This document shows positions 25,208 through 37,496 of a stretch of DNA of 64,000 nt, one piece after another. The stretch covers positions 19,413,793 through 19,477,792 of the forward strand of contig NC_090176.1 in NCBI RefSeq assembly GCF_024679245.1, given 5' to 3'. The stretch comes from Pseudorasbora parva (Eukaryota; Chordata; Actinopteri; Cypriniformes; Gobionidae). The notes beneath the pieces are model-generated. The model did not search any database and was not told the origin of the DNA. It was given only the letters and a program-made list of their open reading frames with translations. Position 1 is the stretch's first letter; every line of letters begins with the position of its first letter. The position numbers and the translations under genes are program-made.

Positions 25208-26332
25208 CTTACAAAAAGCACAATGGGTTGTGGTGAATATTATAAATTAGAGTGTGCATGGATCTCCACTTCGAATTTCCACCTGAAATAGTTCTAATTT
25301 TGATTACTTTTTAGGATGAATGGTATGCGAACTGTGATGCAATAAATGCCACTATTCTACACCCTTTTGTAACAAAGTGTGAAATACTGAACTATTTATA
25401 CACTCAACAGTAAATTATCTACATAGAAGATGGGGAGGGGCTAATAGACCCCAATAGTGACCCAACCAAAAATGTGGTCATGAACACTATGTTGGAAAAG
25501 ACAGTACTTCACAAAAGTGAGTAGAATGCTTATGTGCAATGTAATGTAATGTGTAACAATATGTAAAAACAGTAAACATTCATTGTAAACATGGACTCTT
25601 GTTACCTAACTGACTAAAGCAGTAACTTCAAGTAAAGATGACAATTTCTTTGTGTAAATACAATCCATTTGAATTTGTCACTTTTACGTAATATTTATGT
25701 GCAGTTTACTTAATAATGTTAAGTTAAATTTATAAAAGTTTATTATGTTAGGATAATTTACCTTATTAAATTAACTATTTGCTCTAAAAGTGTGAGTGTA
25801 AATATATTAAATAACAACAAGCATATTATTAGAAACAAAATGCATAAAATAACTCATTGGACAAACTCAATTGTTTGAGGGCAGGAATTCAATCCTATAA
25901 ATGTGTGTGTGAGTGCTCACAGCCTAAACACAGGCACCACTCTTCTGCATAACGGTAAGCACAAAATTACAGAAACTCCTCTAAATGTCCAACATAACTG
26001 AACATTAAACACTAACATAAACTAACAACATTTTTCCCTTTAATGAAAAACACATAAAATAACACTTTAATCCCTAAATGTATTATCCTAATGCAGTTCC
26101 TTGCAAAGCATGCTGGGAACTACAGATCCACTGCCCAGTTTGTTCTTTTCACTCAGCAATGTTAAGTTGACCGAACAAACACTTATTAAGTGATGCTGTC
26201 AATATTCATTTTTAGTAGAAACAACTAAGTAAATTTAGGTTCATGTAGTTACATGAGTTTTTTAAAGTAATATGAACAAGGATGATTTGAGTGCAACTAA
26301 CAAGAGTGAAAGTTATAAAACGTACTTTGTAC
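24048..26332. other. no gene; degraded repeats and a (GT)n array
   Basis: 24130-24850 looks like a degraded non-autonomous DNA element (CTAGTCTCGCGTAGCAAGAC near 24396), but I cannot delimit it. A GT array of about 34 units lies at 25136-25204. The rest is AT-rich. Confidence 0.4.
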
Positions 26333-26702
26333 GGCCCCACTTTATATTAGGAGGCCTTAACTACTATGGACAAACATTGCAGTTAATCATTTAATACAAT
26401 GCACTTAATGTGTACAAACATGTTTTTACATTGTACTTACATTTTTAGAAATACCTGCATGTAATTACGTCTGTAATTAATTTCTGTAGTTACATTTGTA
26501 ATTACACAGTTGACCCTTCCCTTACACCTAAACCTGCCCTTAAACTTACCCAGACCACCACACCTGTCCCTAACTCTACCTGTATCCATCTCAATATCAG
26601 CTAAAGTGTTTTGCAGTACAATTTGAACACAGTAAGTACATTGTACTTATTTTTTGATGTAAGTACATAGTACTTAAGGCCACCTAATATAGAGTGGGGC
26701 CC
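26333..26702. mobile_element. MITE with GGCCCCACT termini, copy 1
   Basis: Left GGCCCCACTTTATATTAGG and right CCTAATATAGAGTGGGGCC are inverted repeats. The interior shares long blocks with 52140-52464, including TACCTGCATGTAATTACGTC with one difference and CCTTACACCTAAACCTGCCC. It has no frame. Superfamily uncertain, possibly hAT. Confidence 0.75.
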
Positions 26703-28439
26703 TTCGTACTTACAACGTAAATCATATACTTCTGGGAGACTTGCAGTTGAGGAAGTGCCCTAGAGATGAATGAGGATGCTAACATATAGCTTTCTCTATA
26801 TAATATAGACTACCTTGATGTAAATGGTCATAGAGCAACACTGCACTTCCACTCATGGCCTGAGAGTGGCAGTGTTCACACATAATCCATACACTCACAT
26901 TTGTACAGTTTGGGCTTTTGAGGATTTGTCCTCATGATAAAGTCATTTACTCAGTCCTGCCACCAGCTACACACACGTTGGCCATCCACAACAAACCCAC
27001 TGTTAATAAATATGTAATCTACCATAATCTGACATAGCCTACCAAGGCCACCAAAAAACAAAACAAAAAAACCTGCAGGCACACGTACTGCACTAGGTTA
27101 GTTATCCTTAAGCTCTTTCAGAATAAAAACTGGGAAAATGTGAAAACCAAGCAAACAAATAAAACCTCTAACAAAGGCTCTCCTGGAACTGCATATTTCC
27201 TTGCTCCACTGTCTTCAGAGAGTTGCTGTAAAGATTCAAATGAAGCTGCTAAATGAACCCACATGCATAATGAGCAGCATGAATAATTGAAAAGCTGAAG
27301 CGAAAACGCTGATCATACCGTAGCACCAATGAAAAAAATGCAGCAGAACATTTGCCAAATTCTGACATTATGAGTAATAATACACATACATTTGCACAAA
27401 CAGGGCCTGGCTCGTGAAACGCAAGCAGAACAAATGTGTGTAAAATCTTCAAACAACACCCAGTTCAATGCAACGATTTACACATGAATGGTTTCATGAA
27501 CAGTTTACACAGAAATTCGTTCTGCTCGTGGTAATGACGCCTATAGTGTTTGATGCATACTTAAGTAACCAAGGTGCAACGAAATCACACTTTTGTTCAC
27601 ATAGTGTCGCACAAAACAATTGAGCAGGAGACTGACTAGATCAGGCATCTTGATTGTCTTAGCCATGACCTTTAACCCTTGCTGATTGGAGCTCCTGCTA
27701 CGGTCGTGGAGGTCGATGCTTGTCATCAATCAGTAGCGAAAAGCACATTATATATGGCTGTGAGCGAGCGTATTTTCCCGCGACGCACTAATGTGTTATG
27801 GAGAAGCGTAGAAAGGAGAAAGCAGACATCATAAACATGCATCACACACATACACACACACCTCCCACAGCTCCACATGACATTGACAGACCTTTTATAT
27901 GCTGGCAAAGGAGAACGTGTGGGAAAATGGTGGCTCGCACAATGTGCACATGGTGTTTACATGCTCATATACAGCAGCTTACACACATCTAGAGACGCAT
28001 ATAATAAGCTCCTGCGATCAGTTTTCTCGAGTACCTCAGATGCAAGTTATAAAAGAATAAACAGTCATACACCAATACATCTCCACTGTTATCCATGACC
28101 TTGGAACAATTAGATGACGATGTGACATCAACACAGTCCAATGGCATTTTTGGGGTCTAAAGTCCCTGCAGTGATCTCATCCTCACACTCACACACCGCC
28201 CCGCACGTTACTCATGGTATATTTAGAGCTGAACCAACTGCACTTCAAATCAGTCCTCTAACTCTGCCTGACCCGCCGGCTTGATCTCACCGCGTTCATT
28301 CTCTTGCACTCAATCACCCCTCTTTCCTCATGCACCCATTTAGTCTTTAACCTTAAATGTCTCCAGGATGTAAAAAGGCAGTAGAGTTTAGAGCAACACA
28401 TGAACAAACACACCAAACACTGAAGTAAACAGTAAAGAA
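26703..28439. other. no recognised gene
   Basis: AT-rich sequence becoming less so towards 28200. Short frames near 27800-28100 and 28260-28560 have no recognisable domain. Confidence 0.4.
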
Positions 28440-28700
28440 CGCGTCCTACCGGCAATCCCATCCAGCGCGAGAGGAAAGGGTGAACTGAAGAGAAAAGGTA
28501 GGGAGACAGAGGAAAAACGTGCCTGCCCGTGTACGCCTCCGCTCTGCTCCACCAAATCAATTTCACACTCTCTCACCTCCCAGTTACTATGATGTCATTC
28601 ATTCATCAGTTTGGCGTTGCCATGGAAACTCTGGTCGGCGTGGTTTTGATTTGGTCGTTCCGTTACTCTGTTTTCTTGCTTGGCGCGTATCCTTGAGCAT
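28440..28700. promoter_or_regulatory. candidate regulatory region with an RFX X-box
   Basis: GTTGCCATGGAAAC at 28616-28629 fits the X-box consensus GTHNYYATRRNAAC at every position. RFX factors bind this site in promoters of ciliary and MHC class II genes. A CRE-like TGATGTCATT lies near 28590. The surrounding 28440-28560 is CpG-richer than average and, on the minus strand, has a moderate donor-like GCCG|GTAGGA near 28452. No coding exon was found, so target gene and direction are unknown. Confidence 0.35.
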
Positions 28701-29580
28701 ATTCGACCCTCCCTCTTCAAAAGGTGTGGTGGCGTGTAGGGGCTTTTCTCGTTCAAAAGTCGGACTCTGTAAGGGGTAATACCCCTAAGGCACCCAACGA
28801 CAGAGTGTTTTATCCAGTCACTAACCAAGGCTCCCTACAGGTTCGAGCCTCATCATTGTATACATCAAAAACACATACACACAAAAATAGACACCTTATT
28901 CTGACCCCACCTTATTAATTAGTCCAGTCTTTCCAGTCACACACAAATAGACCATGACGCCCCCTCGCAGCAATGTCTGGCTGCTCAGGTTAAGCTCTTA
29001 CATTCTCCACCAAGTCTCCAGTAATGAATAGTTAATGGGACTGCCCCCCTTCATTACGGTGCGCACTCTGATAGTCTCGCATCTGACCTTGGGGGGTCTA
29101 GGTCTTCATACAGATCCCGTACTTCCTCATATTAATCATAATCTGTAAAAAAAAGATAAGAGACTCACCAGGAACCACTTACCACCCCCTTATTACTGTC
29201 TGGACTAGAGTAGGCGCTATCCTTCTCCACTGGAATATCACCAGACTGATTAATTTTTAGCAGCAGACTGAAATACATGTTCTTGTGAAATAAAGGGAAT
29301 TGATTCTGTAACAGTAAGGTCACATTCCCTCACGGGTCCTTAAGGTAAGGTGGATATAAGTGACCTTGCTCAAAAACGAACTGGATGTTGTTTGTTTCTA
29401 TTTCTTATCTAAACAGACCTGGTTGTGGACAGCGAAGGCTTATTCTCATTTCATAGAAGACACGCATTGTAAAATGACATTTCAAAGTATTAACTAGTTA
29501 CTCTTAGTTGGCCCTCATCTTTTTTTAAACCACAGCATCTGCATCTGAATATGCATATGTAATCGGTCCTAATTGACCCA
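28701..29580. other. no recognised gene
   Basis: Mixed-composition sequence. I see no domain, terminal repeat or array. Confidence 0.4.
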
Positions 29581-29898
29581 TTCCAAACTGGATTCCATCC
29601 GGCGCCTCCAGCTAAAAAAGGATGGTAAAGACCGCAGGCCCTAGTGCACCCTTTGAGGCTGGGGAAGTAAGGTTTACAGCTTCTATTAGCTGACCTCCAT
29701 TACACTCACCCCTCATCAGGGTCACGGCACCAATGTTACTGGTCCTACTGTACCAGCTCCAAACAGGATTCGAGACGGGTGCGCTAACAAGAATGCTAAA
29801 GACCACAGTCTCTAGCAACAGTTGCTAATGCTCCTCTTGATGTCAGGGGAGTTAGGTTTACTCATACAGTTGCCACTGGCTGGCCTCTGTTACACACA
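29581..29898. repeat. imperfect direct duplication of a 130-140-bp unit
   Basis: 29581-29708 and 29757-29898 share TCCAAAC-GGATT, TAAAGACC-CAG, CTAG, AGTAAGGTTTAC or AGTTAGGTTTAC, and GACCTC-TTACAC in the same order. Between them on the minus strand is TGGTGCCGTGACC, which resembles a retrotransposon primer-binding site. Possibly a remnant of an LTR element leader with tandem units; low certainty. Confidence 0.4.
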
Positions 29899-30419
29899 CA
29901 TCCATAACATAGAATGCACAAAAAAATAATAAAAAACATAAAAATAATGACCAAATTCACAGTATTCATAAAACAGTAGGCAAAAAGATTCTGGCAAGAT
30001 TGTTCCATCCATTGGACACTTTACTAATCCCATGAGGCTACAGAAGAGGGGTTTTGAATGACTTTGTAGTGAAAGTGTAGGTCACAGGGTAATGACCAAT
30101 GTAGTAAATTTCATTCATACTACTCACATGGTCACAAAGTAAGTACTTCTGTAAAATAAATACTCATACAGTATGTGATATCAGATTATATTGGATAATG
30201 CATTTTTTTAAAATGGATAATCTATTCAATGACTGTTTACAAATATTAATATATATTAATATATTATGTGTGTGTGTGTGCGTGTGTGTGTGTTGGGGGC
30301 GTGTAATCCCTACGTTATGGGGACAAAATGTCCCCACAAAGATGGCAATATCGGAAATCCTTGTTCTTGTGGGGACATTTTTAGATCCCCATGAGGAAAA
30401 CATCTTATCAATCACACAG
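29899..30419. other. no gene; short interrupted (GT)n
   Basis: Includes an interrupted GT tract (30267-30292) and a nearby inverted pair ATGTCCCCACAA / TTGTGGGGACAT (30329-30379), probably the left part of the GT-associated repeat copy 2. Confidence 0.45.
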
Positions 30420-30552
30420 AAGGAGTTTTTTTGAGAAAGTAAAAATGCAGAATGTTTCCTGTGATGGGTAGGTTTAGGGACGGGGGCAGTGTAGGGGGAT
30501 AGAAAATACGGTTTGTACAGTAAAATCCATTATGCCTATGGAAAGTCCCCAT

Positions 30553-30642
<90 letters not shown>
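30420..30642 (+). repeat. GT-associated dispersed repeat, copy 2, with (GT)n
   Basis: The block TTGAGAAAGTAAAAATGCAG, TGATGGGTAGGTTTAGGG, GATAGAAAATACGGTTTGTA is followed by 43 GT units (30557-30642). It is nearly identical to 43420-43530. Confidence 0.75.
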
Positions 30643-30645
<3 letters not shown>

Positions 30646-31378
30646 TATGTGAATACTAGGGGAGTAACGAATGATATACATATTCATATTGAACTGTTCG
30701 GTACAAGGCTTTCAGTTCGCTATGCATTACAAACCGAACGATTCAATGGACTAATCCTATTACATTTGGAAAATAATAATTTGGAAAATAATTAGGAAAA
30801 TCCTATTAAATTTGCAATATAGCTAGTAACATTAAAGCAATTACCAGACCAAAAAATCCCAATAACCAGCAGGTATTGGCCACTTTGCTTTCCCTGTAAA
30901 TTTTGAGTGAGGGTGATGATAAGAGAGTGGTGGATAAAAAAACAATAGTATCTCCTTCATCTGCTACATGACAATAGCCTACACCAGCGGGAATACTTCA
31001 AACATGTCAACTCATTTGTCATTTACTCAATAACTGGAACTAGACAAAAACACACATGCTAAAAACTATCCCTGCAGCATTTAGTCAGGCATTTCCAAAT
31101 GATGCAAACACGGCAAAAGACATCACCGCCGCGGTTGAATTTATAGCTGCGGATATGAGACCTTACTCCGTAGTGGAAAATGCAGGTTTTAAGAACGTGC
31201 ATAATGTAGTTGAGCCCTGTTACACTAGTCCTTGATGCTGTTAGTTTTAATAAATAAAACATTTGTAAAAAATCAAGGACATTTCTCTGGCACAATGTGT
31301 AGGTTTGTGATTCTCACACATGATTTTCTCTTACTTGTTTAGATATTATTTAGATACACAGCAGCTAGAAATGTTTAA
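30643..31378. other. no recognised feature
   Basis: AT-rich sequence. A short duplication of TTTGGAAAATAAT occurs at 30768-30792. Confidence 0.45.
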
Positions 31379-31691
31379 AGGAACTGTATGTAAGAAATGT
31401 ATTTCAATTAATCATAAAATGGTCCTGATATGTCACTAGACATTAAGAAATCATGTTAATTTCAAATAGTTATATCACTGACAACAGTAGTCCGGATATT
31501 GTCATTTAAAAGTTGTTGTTGCAGCACTCAATTGATGTTAATGTTTTGGCCTGAAGCGCCGCCCTGCACCTATCTACCAATCACAAAGTCAGTAGTGATT
31601 TGGCATCTGGGGGGAGGGGGATACACCGCTCTGCAGTCATTTGAATGTGATTGCAGTACCAGTTTTGGCCACAATCTTACATACACTTCCT
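31379..31691. mobile_element. TTAA-flanked MITE with AGGAACTGTATGTAAG termini
   Basis: TTAA|AGGAACTGTATGTAAGA (31375-31395) and the complement of AGGAAGTGTATGTAAGAT|TTAA (31674-31695): 16 of 18 terminal bases match and the TTAA duplication is exact. 313 bp, non-coding. Confidence 0.75.
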
Positions 31692-31695
31692 TTAA

Positions 31696-33567
31696 AAATT
31701 GTCATTAAAACTTTATGAAGAGATCTTGAATGCCTCATAATTAATTTGTATTAATATATATGCTTTATTGGTTTGTTTATTTTCCATACTCTGTTATCCG
31801 TTTACATGCTGTCATCTGTTGATATGCTTTTCCTTCAACAACTCTTTTTATTTCTTTGAAAAAATCCAAGCAATAGCCTTTTTTAAGCTTAAATACATAA
31901 TGTTTTCACTGTGAAACCATTTATACATTTTGCTTTCTGGCTACCAAGCACTCTCTGTGATGCTACCTGTATAAAGCTGACCAAAATTCACCTCTGACCT
32001 CAGCTGTCTGACAGAGAAAAGTCTCTACTGCATCAGTTTCAGAACAGAGTGATGTCTTACTGTGTCGTCAACACTTACAGTCTGCTTTATTACACTCACA
32101 GACAGGATATCAATCACAGCTCTTTGTCCCGCTGTCATCAGACCTGAATATAGTGCAGGGAAGCAATGTATGGACGAAAGAGACTGTGATGACAAATTGT
32201 GTGAGGACAGAAAGATGAAAAGGTACAAAATTGAGAAGCATTATGTCGTCCCCCCCCTTTTTTTAATAATTATCAAATGTCTGACTCCACCAGCCCTCTA
32301 CTGATTTTCTCAGGTAATAATCAGTCTGTTTTATGTGTATGTAGCCTACCATTGATCATATATGTTTACAACAATGTACTAAAAAATTATCTTCCCCCCC
32401 CCCCCCCCATTTGCTTTGTTTGCACACAGAAATGCTGTTAAAACACTTTATGATGCCATGTCAGTAGTTGGCACTTTGTAAATAAACACTACGTGCCTAT
32501 ATATTGAACACGTTATACACATGCACATTATGTCACCGTTTTCACAAGTGTTCGTTTTGTTTGTTTACATGGTTTTCAGTTTTAAAATGGTGTCATGTAA
32601 ACGGCCTCAAGGTTGTTTCTCACATTTGATATGTGCAGGAGTTTGTGTGAGAAACTATTTCAAAAGTGATCTTGTAACTGACATACAGGGCTTGTGATAA
32701 ATTGTGTAAAGGGCACACAGACATGACATAAAACAAAAAAGTCTGTGCGTAGGGCGACAAGCTGTAGTCTTGTCGACTTTCTTGGCATAAAGAAATAGAT
32801 GTCTCTACATCAAGTGTATGAACATGTTCTCTATTTTAGAGACAAGAAGAACTCAAGCTTTGCCTTTCTTCAAAGTGTGATATGGAAACAAAGCTCTCTG
32901 AAGTATTTTTGGGTTCTGCTTTGCCTAAGAATAAATTACTGAATCAGTTTTAACACACTTTAATGGAAGTCCCTTTCAAGCATATATTTTCAACATCTAG
33001 CAGCTATATTGAGCATGCAAGACCAACTCTTGTCCGCTGGGGAATGGGAAAAACTGGTTTGTTTTTATGGGAACCGGAGCTTTTAATGGCAGATGTATAG
33101 TGACACATTGACTTTAACAATAGGTGATTAGCTCATCACCGAGCTTTAAAATGGCAGTAAATAGCAGCTAAAAATTTGAAGCCCAAAAAAGCGCACCCAT
33201 CTATTATAAAAGTGCTCTGGGGTAACACATGGTTTTGTGTAGGAAAAATATCCATATTTATCATTATATAGTATAACATCTAGCTTCCACCACCTTCCAG
33301 TTCACCTTCTCGCGTTTGTGCGAGTGGCGTTACACTTTATTCATAAGTTGGATAAAGAAGGCATGTTGATGGCATGTTGGAAGCTAGATGTTTTACTTAA
33401 TAAAGTTTTAAATATGGATTTTTTTTTTTTAATTACACAAACCCATCGACTCGGTTCAGAAGGCCTTTATTAACCCCCTCGAGCCAAGTGGATTATTTTA
33501 TAATGGATATATAATTGGGCTTAAAAATTTGGGCTGCCATTCACTGACATAATGCTTGGATTAGCCA

Positions 33568-33569
<2 letters not shown>
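31696..33569. other. no recognised gene
   Basis: AT-rich sequence with a C run at 32394-32408. 33225-33430 contains an inverted pair (ACATCTAGCTTCCA near 33277 and TGGAAGCTAGATGT near 33378), possibly a small foldback element. Confidence 0.4.
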
Positions 33570-33649
<80 letters not shown>

Positions 33650-33744
33650 TGTATTTGTCTGAAAGAAGAATGTCATATACACCTAGGATGGGTTGAGGGT
33701 GAGTAAATCATGGGTTCATTTTTATTTTTAAGTGAACTATCCCT
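33570..33744. repeat. (TA)n array followed by a half-copy of a TTAA MITE
   Basis: About 36 TA units (33570-33641) and a T run precede the right half of the AGGGATAG family (GGGTGAGTAAATCATGGG and AGTGAACTATCCCT), ending at TTAA 33745-33748. The left half is missing. Confidence 0.7.
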
Positions 33745-33748
33745 TTAA

Positions 33749-34270
33749 ATGGTTTAGGACCCCAGTACTTGAGTGAACTCTTAACACATTATAGTCCGTT
33801 GCGTCTATTACAATCTCAAAATTCTGGCCAGTTGATAATAACTAGAATATCAAAATCAACTGCTGGTAGTAGATCCTTTTCCCATTTAGCACCAAAACTC
33901 TGGAACAGTCTTCCTAGCATTGTTCAGGAAGCAGACACACTCTGTCAGTGTAAATCTATATGAAGAACAAATTTATATACCTCAAATCATAGATACTGAT
34001 TGTTAGGCTGCATAAATTAGGTCAGCTGGAACAGGGAACACTTCCCATAACACTTCATGTTCTTGTTACATCCTAAGAAGAATAGCATCTACCCTAATAT
34101 TAGTCTCTCTATTTATTCTAATGTTTACTCTAGTCAGCCGGATCTGGGCCTTATCCAGATCAGATTAAGGACCTGTGTCAAGACACGACAACAACTGAAG
34201 TGTCAGCAGAGACCGTGTCAACTAGACTATGTTCACAACAAAATGTATTTCTCTGTTGAGGTGAAAGTAT
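33749..34270 (+). pseudogene. C-terminal end and 3' UTR of an L2-clade LINE
   Basis: The frame 33769-33963 encodes the typical end of a fish L2-type LINE polyprotein: LTHYSPLRLLQSQNSGQL, then SAGSRSF-like and APKLWNSLPS with EADTLCQ. These residues lie after the reverse-transcriptase domain. An early TGA at 33961 cuts the usual end. The following 300 bases (GAAGAATAGCATCTACCCTAA near 34076) look like the family's 3' UTR. The copy is 5'-truncated and starts immediately after a MITE half-copy, which may mark an insertion junction. Confidence 0.7.
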
Positions 34271-34574
34271 TTTCAAAATGATTCCCATTCACACGGATCC
34301 ATTGGAACAACTAAAAATCGCTGTATTATTCATGCCAAGCAAGAAATTGGCAATGGTGCTTTGTAAAGAAAGACTATGCGCACATACAGTGCAAAAAAAG
34401 TATTCACAGCGCTTCACTTTTTCCACATTTTGTTATGCCTCATTCCAAAAGGGATTCAATTAATTACTTTCCTCAAAATTCTACAAACAATACCCCATAA
34501 TGACAACGTGAAAGAAGTTTGTTTGGAATCTTTGCAAATTGATTCAAATGAAAAAAAATAAAAAAATCACATTC

Positions 34575-34743
34575 ACACCATACGCCATGGGGGGTTTGTA
34601 TGTATAATATGCCATAAAGTGCGTATCATATGCACGCGAAAAAAAGCTTGGCATAGACACGCTAATAATATGAGTTTTGGCGTATACATTCCACGACATT
34701 GTAAACTCGTGCTATTTATATGCATTTTCGTGAGATCCGGCTG
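34575..34743. mobile_element. MITE fragment replacing part of the Tc1 5' region
   Basis: ATAAAGTGCGTATCATATGC, TGAGTTTTGGCGTATACATT and AAACTCGTGCTATTTATA match blocks of the palindromic element at 56485-56780. Tc1 sequence stops just before and resumes at GATGTTTCTACAAC (34743). Confidence 0.6.
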
Positions 34744-34779
34744 GATGTTTCTACAACTTAATTAGAGTCCACGTCTGTA

Positions 34780-35735
34780 GAATCAAGAAATCAAGGAATC
34801 ATCTGTAGACCTCCAAGACAGGATTGTGTGAAGGCACAGATATAGGGAAGGGTACAGAAACATTTCTGCAGTATTGGAACTCACAGTGAGCACAGTGGCT
34901 TCCACTATCCATAAATGGAAGAAGTTTAGAACCACCAAGACTCTTCCTAGAGCTGGCCGTCCGGTCAAACTGAGCGATCGGGGGAGAAGGGCCTTAGTCA
35001 GGGAGGTGACCAAGAACCCAATGGTCACCGCACAGAGATCCAGCATTTCTCTGTGGAGAGATGATAACCTTCCAAAATAATAACTATCTCTGCACCACTC
35101 CACCAATCAGGTCTGTACGGTAGAGTGTCTAGACGGCACATGACAGCCCGCCTTGCGTTTGACAAAAGGCACCTGAAGGACCATAAGAAACAATTATCTT
35201 GTCTGATGAAACAAAGATTTATTTTTGTCAGTACATATGTTTTTGCCAGTCGCGTGTACTGTGTACAGTCTGTGAAAACAAATGTCCTGTTTAGGGACAA
35301 TAAATGTCTATCTATCCATCTATCTAGATTGAACTGAGATTTGGCCTGAATGACAAGCATTATGTCTGGAGGAAACCCTGCACTGCTCATCACCTGGCCA
35401 ATACCATCCCTATAGTGAAGCATGGTGGTGGCAGCATCATGCTGTGGGGAATGTTTTCATCAGCAGGAACAGGGAGACTGGTCAGGATCGAGGGAAAGAT
35501 AAATGCAGCAATGTACAGAAATATCCTTGATGACAACTTGTTCAGAGCGCTCTGGACTGTACTGACGCTCCCCATCCAACCTGAGGGAGCTTGAGAGGTC
35601 CTGCAAAGAAGAATGGAAGAAACTAGGAGAAATATTGGTTTGCCCAGCTTGTAGCATCATACTCAAAAAGACTTGAGACTGTAACTGGTGCCAAAGATGC
35701 TTCATCAAAGTATTGAGCAAAGGCTGTGAATACTT
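34780..35735 (+). pseudogene. Tc1 transposase relic lacking the second catalytic Asp and the Glu
   Basis: 34880-35080 encodes the paired-like DNA-binding region (TVSTVASTIHKWKKF, then AGRPVKLSDRGRRALVREV with the GRPR-type basic motif). The first catalytic Asp (SDET, GAT at 35205) is followed by a 106-bp insertion, after which the frame continues with [12 protein letters not shown] and [12 protein letters not shown]. After ALWT (about 35558) the sequence jumps to the C-terminal part near LPIQPEG. About 180 bp that should carry the second Asp and the Glu is missing compared with family members as I remember them. Several small frameshifts add to this. It cannot be active. Confidence 0.8.
35220..35325 (+). 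mobile_element. 106-bp insertion with a (CTAT)n-type tail
   Basis: Flanked by AGATT on both sides (35215-35219 and 35326-35330). It ends GGGACAATAAATGTCTATCT followed by ATCC/ATCT units, a simple-repeat tail like that of a non-LTR retrotransposon 3' end. Probably a severely 5'-truncated LINE or SINE. Confidence 0.5.
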
Positions 35736-35945
35736 ATGTACATGTTATTTTTTTAATACATAGGTTTTTTTTATATATATACATTTGCAAAGATTTCAAA
35801 CACACTTCTTTCACATTGTCATTATTAAGCATTGTTTGTAAAATTTTGAGGAGAATAATGAATTTAATACATTTTGGAATAAGGCTGAAAAATAACTAAA
35901 TTTGGAATAACTGAAGCGCTGTTAATACTTCCCGGATGCACTGTA

Positions 35946-37496
35946 CGCATTCAAACATGCATGCCTATAGACTAAACACGTACTACGCATGCTGTCACAA
36001 TGTTTACAGATTCACATTTTTGAAGTTTACACAGAGATGATCATGGTATATTTTTAAAAACTCTTTTTCAAAACCTATTTCAAAATTTGCTTTCTCAGGT
36101 CACCAAAACGCTGGTCGTGTAAACACTGGTCGTTTAAATGAACGGACGGAATGCATTAAAAGTGTTCTGTTTTCAGTTGAAAATGTTAATGTACTCTTAG
36201 TTAATAACTAAAGATATCTTTACAACAGAAATTAATCAATCAAAAACTTGTTAACAATGTGTTTTTTTTTTCTAGAGCTGCTGTACAGCCAAAACAGCCA
36301 AAACAAGCAATTGTTGCATTCATTTCCTAATATCACTGTAAATCTGCTTTGAATCAATCTGTATCGTAAAAAATGCTATATAAATGAACTAAAATACAAT
36401 TTACATGTAAGACAATAGATATATAGAATATGAATGCATGCTCGTGACAAGTATTTATGTCAAACAAGGCAGAGTACAAATCACCTTCGGCGAGGATTCC
36501 CTCTAGTGTTTTTTTTTTTCTCTCCCACAGACTGAACAAACTGTGAAACTGTGAAGTTGCTTGACAGTTTTGCAAGGAAACTGCAAGATGATCCTGGCAA
36601 GCTGTGACCAAGCCTGATGGGTCATTCAGTATCTCACACACGGCATGTAAACAAAACTCATTTGTCCATCAATTCTCATCTAGAGTATCAGTGCAGCGCC
36701 TCTGAAACTAATAATACAACAGCTTCTGTCTCTCAGTAGTGCATGAATGAATAGTTATATAATAAATTGGCTAGCTAAATTAGATTCAGTATTCTTCATA
36801 CTGAGATAATGTCCTCCCAGGACAGTGTTTATGAAACCAATGACCATAAATTTGAACCTTGATGGGAATGCTATAGTCAAAGCACAGCTTGGGGGGAGGG
36901 GGGGAGAGTACAAAATGGTGAGGAAAGATATAAAGAAGCAAAAGTAGGTCATATACACATCTCATCCAACCCGCAGCAGAGCAAAAAGACATCAAATAAC
37001 AACGGATTGTAGGAAAGCAGGAGCTGAAGCTCACAGATGTGAATGATTTATGATTTGATGCTGATCAGAAGCTTTGAGCTTCACATTCTCCCAGCTAAAC
37101 AAAAGAGAATCGTGTCTCCTGTGCAGATAATTCCCTGGATTCTAAATTCTCAGGGGTTTACATTCCTGTGACTCTTGTTCATAAGCACTTGTTGGGTTGG
37201 GTTGAGGAGAATGTAACCCTGTTGAGTTCATCTGTTGTAGCAGAGTTTCTGTTTAGTGTTTTGATGGTGACAACATTTTGGGATTCAAACTCCCAAAGTC
37301 TCTATAGGTGGTGAAGCTGCAATGTGAATATTTAGTATAAAACTTGAGGTATAGATGCAAAGGCGGAGTATGTGTAAGAATGGGTAAGTCTTAGCCTTCC
37401 CCTGGCCATGGACTTGAGTGGAATTTTCTCAGTCAGTTTTTAGAGGTAAAAACTGCCCATCACTGCTGGTATAGGATCAATTTTCTTCATAATTAT
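35946..37496. other. no gene; L2-type LINE tail at 36262-36390
   Basis: 36262-36390 (GAGCTGCTGTACAGCCAAAA, AATCTGCTTTGAATCAATC, AATGCTATATAAATGAACT) is a diverged copy of the LINE 3' tail seen at 19100-19236. The rest is AT-rich with no supported frame. Confidence 0.5.

Larger units (their letters stand above)
34387..35943 (+). mobile_element. Tc1-like transposon with both ends and a TA target duplication
   Basis: TA (34385-34386) precedes CAGTGC and GCACTG is followed by TA (35944-35945). Long inverted ends share AAAGTATTCACAGCGCTTCA (left) with its diverged complement on the right (35917-35935). Inside are a broken transposase, a MITE-like insertion at about 34575-34743 and a 106-bp insertion at 35220-35325. 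It is a classic teleost Tc1 element that can no longer encode its enzyme. Confidence 0.88.

Noticed and set aside
28258..28576. Minus-strand frames of 62 and 102 residues beside the X-box
   Set aside because: Two overlapping phases, neither with a domain; kept only as a candidate regulatory region.
28830..28850. GGTTCGAGCC, a tRNA T-loop-like B-box
   Set aside because: No convincing A-box, anticodon stem or acceptor pairing upstream, so no tRNA or SINE head is called.
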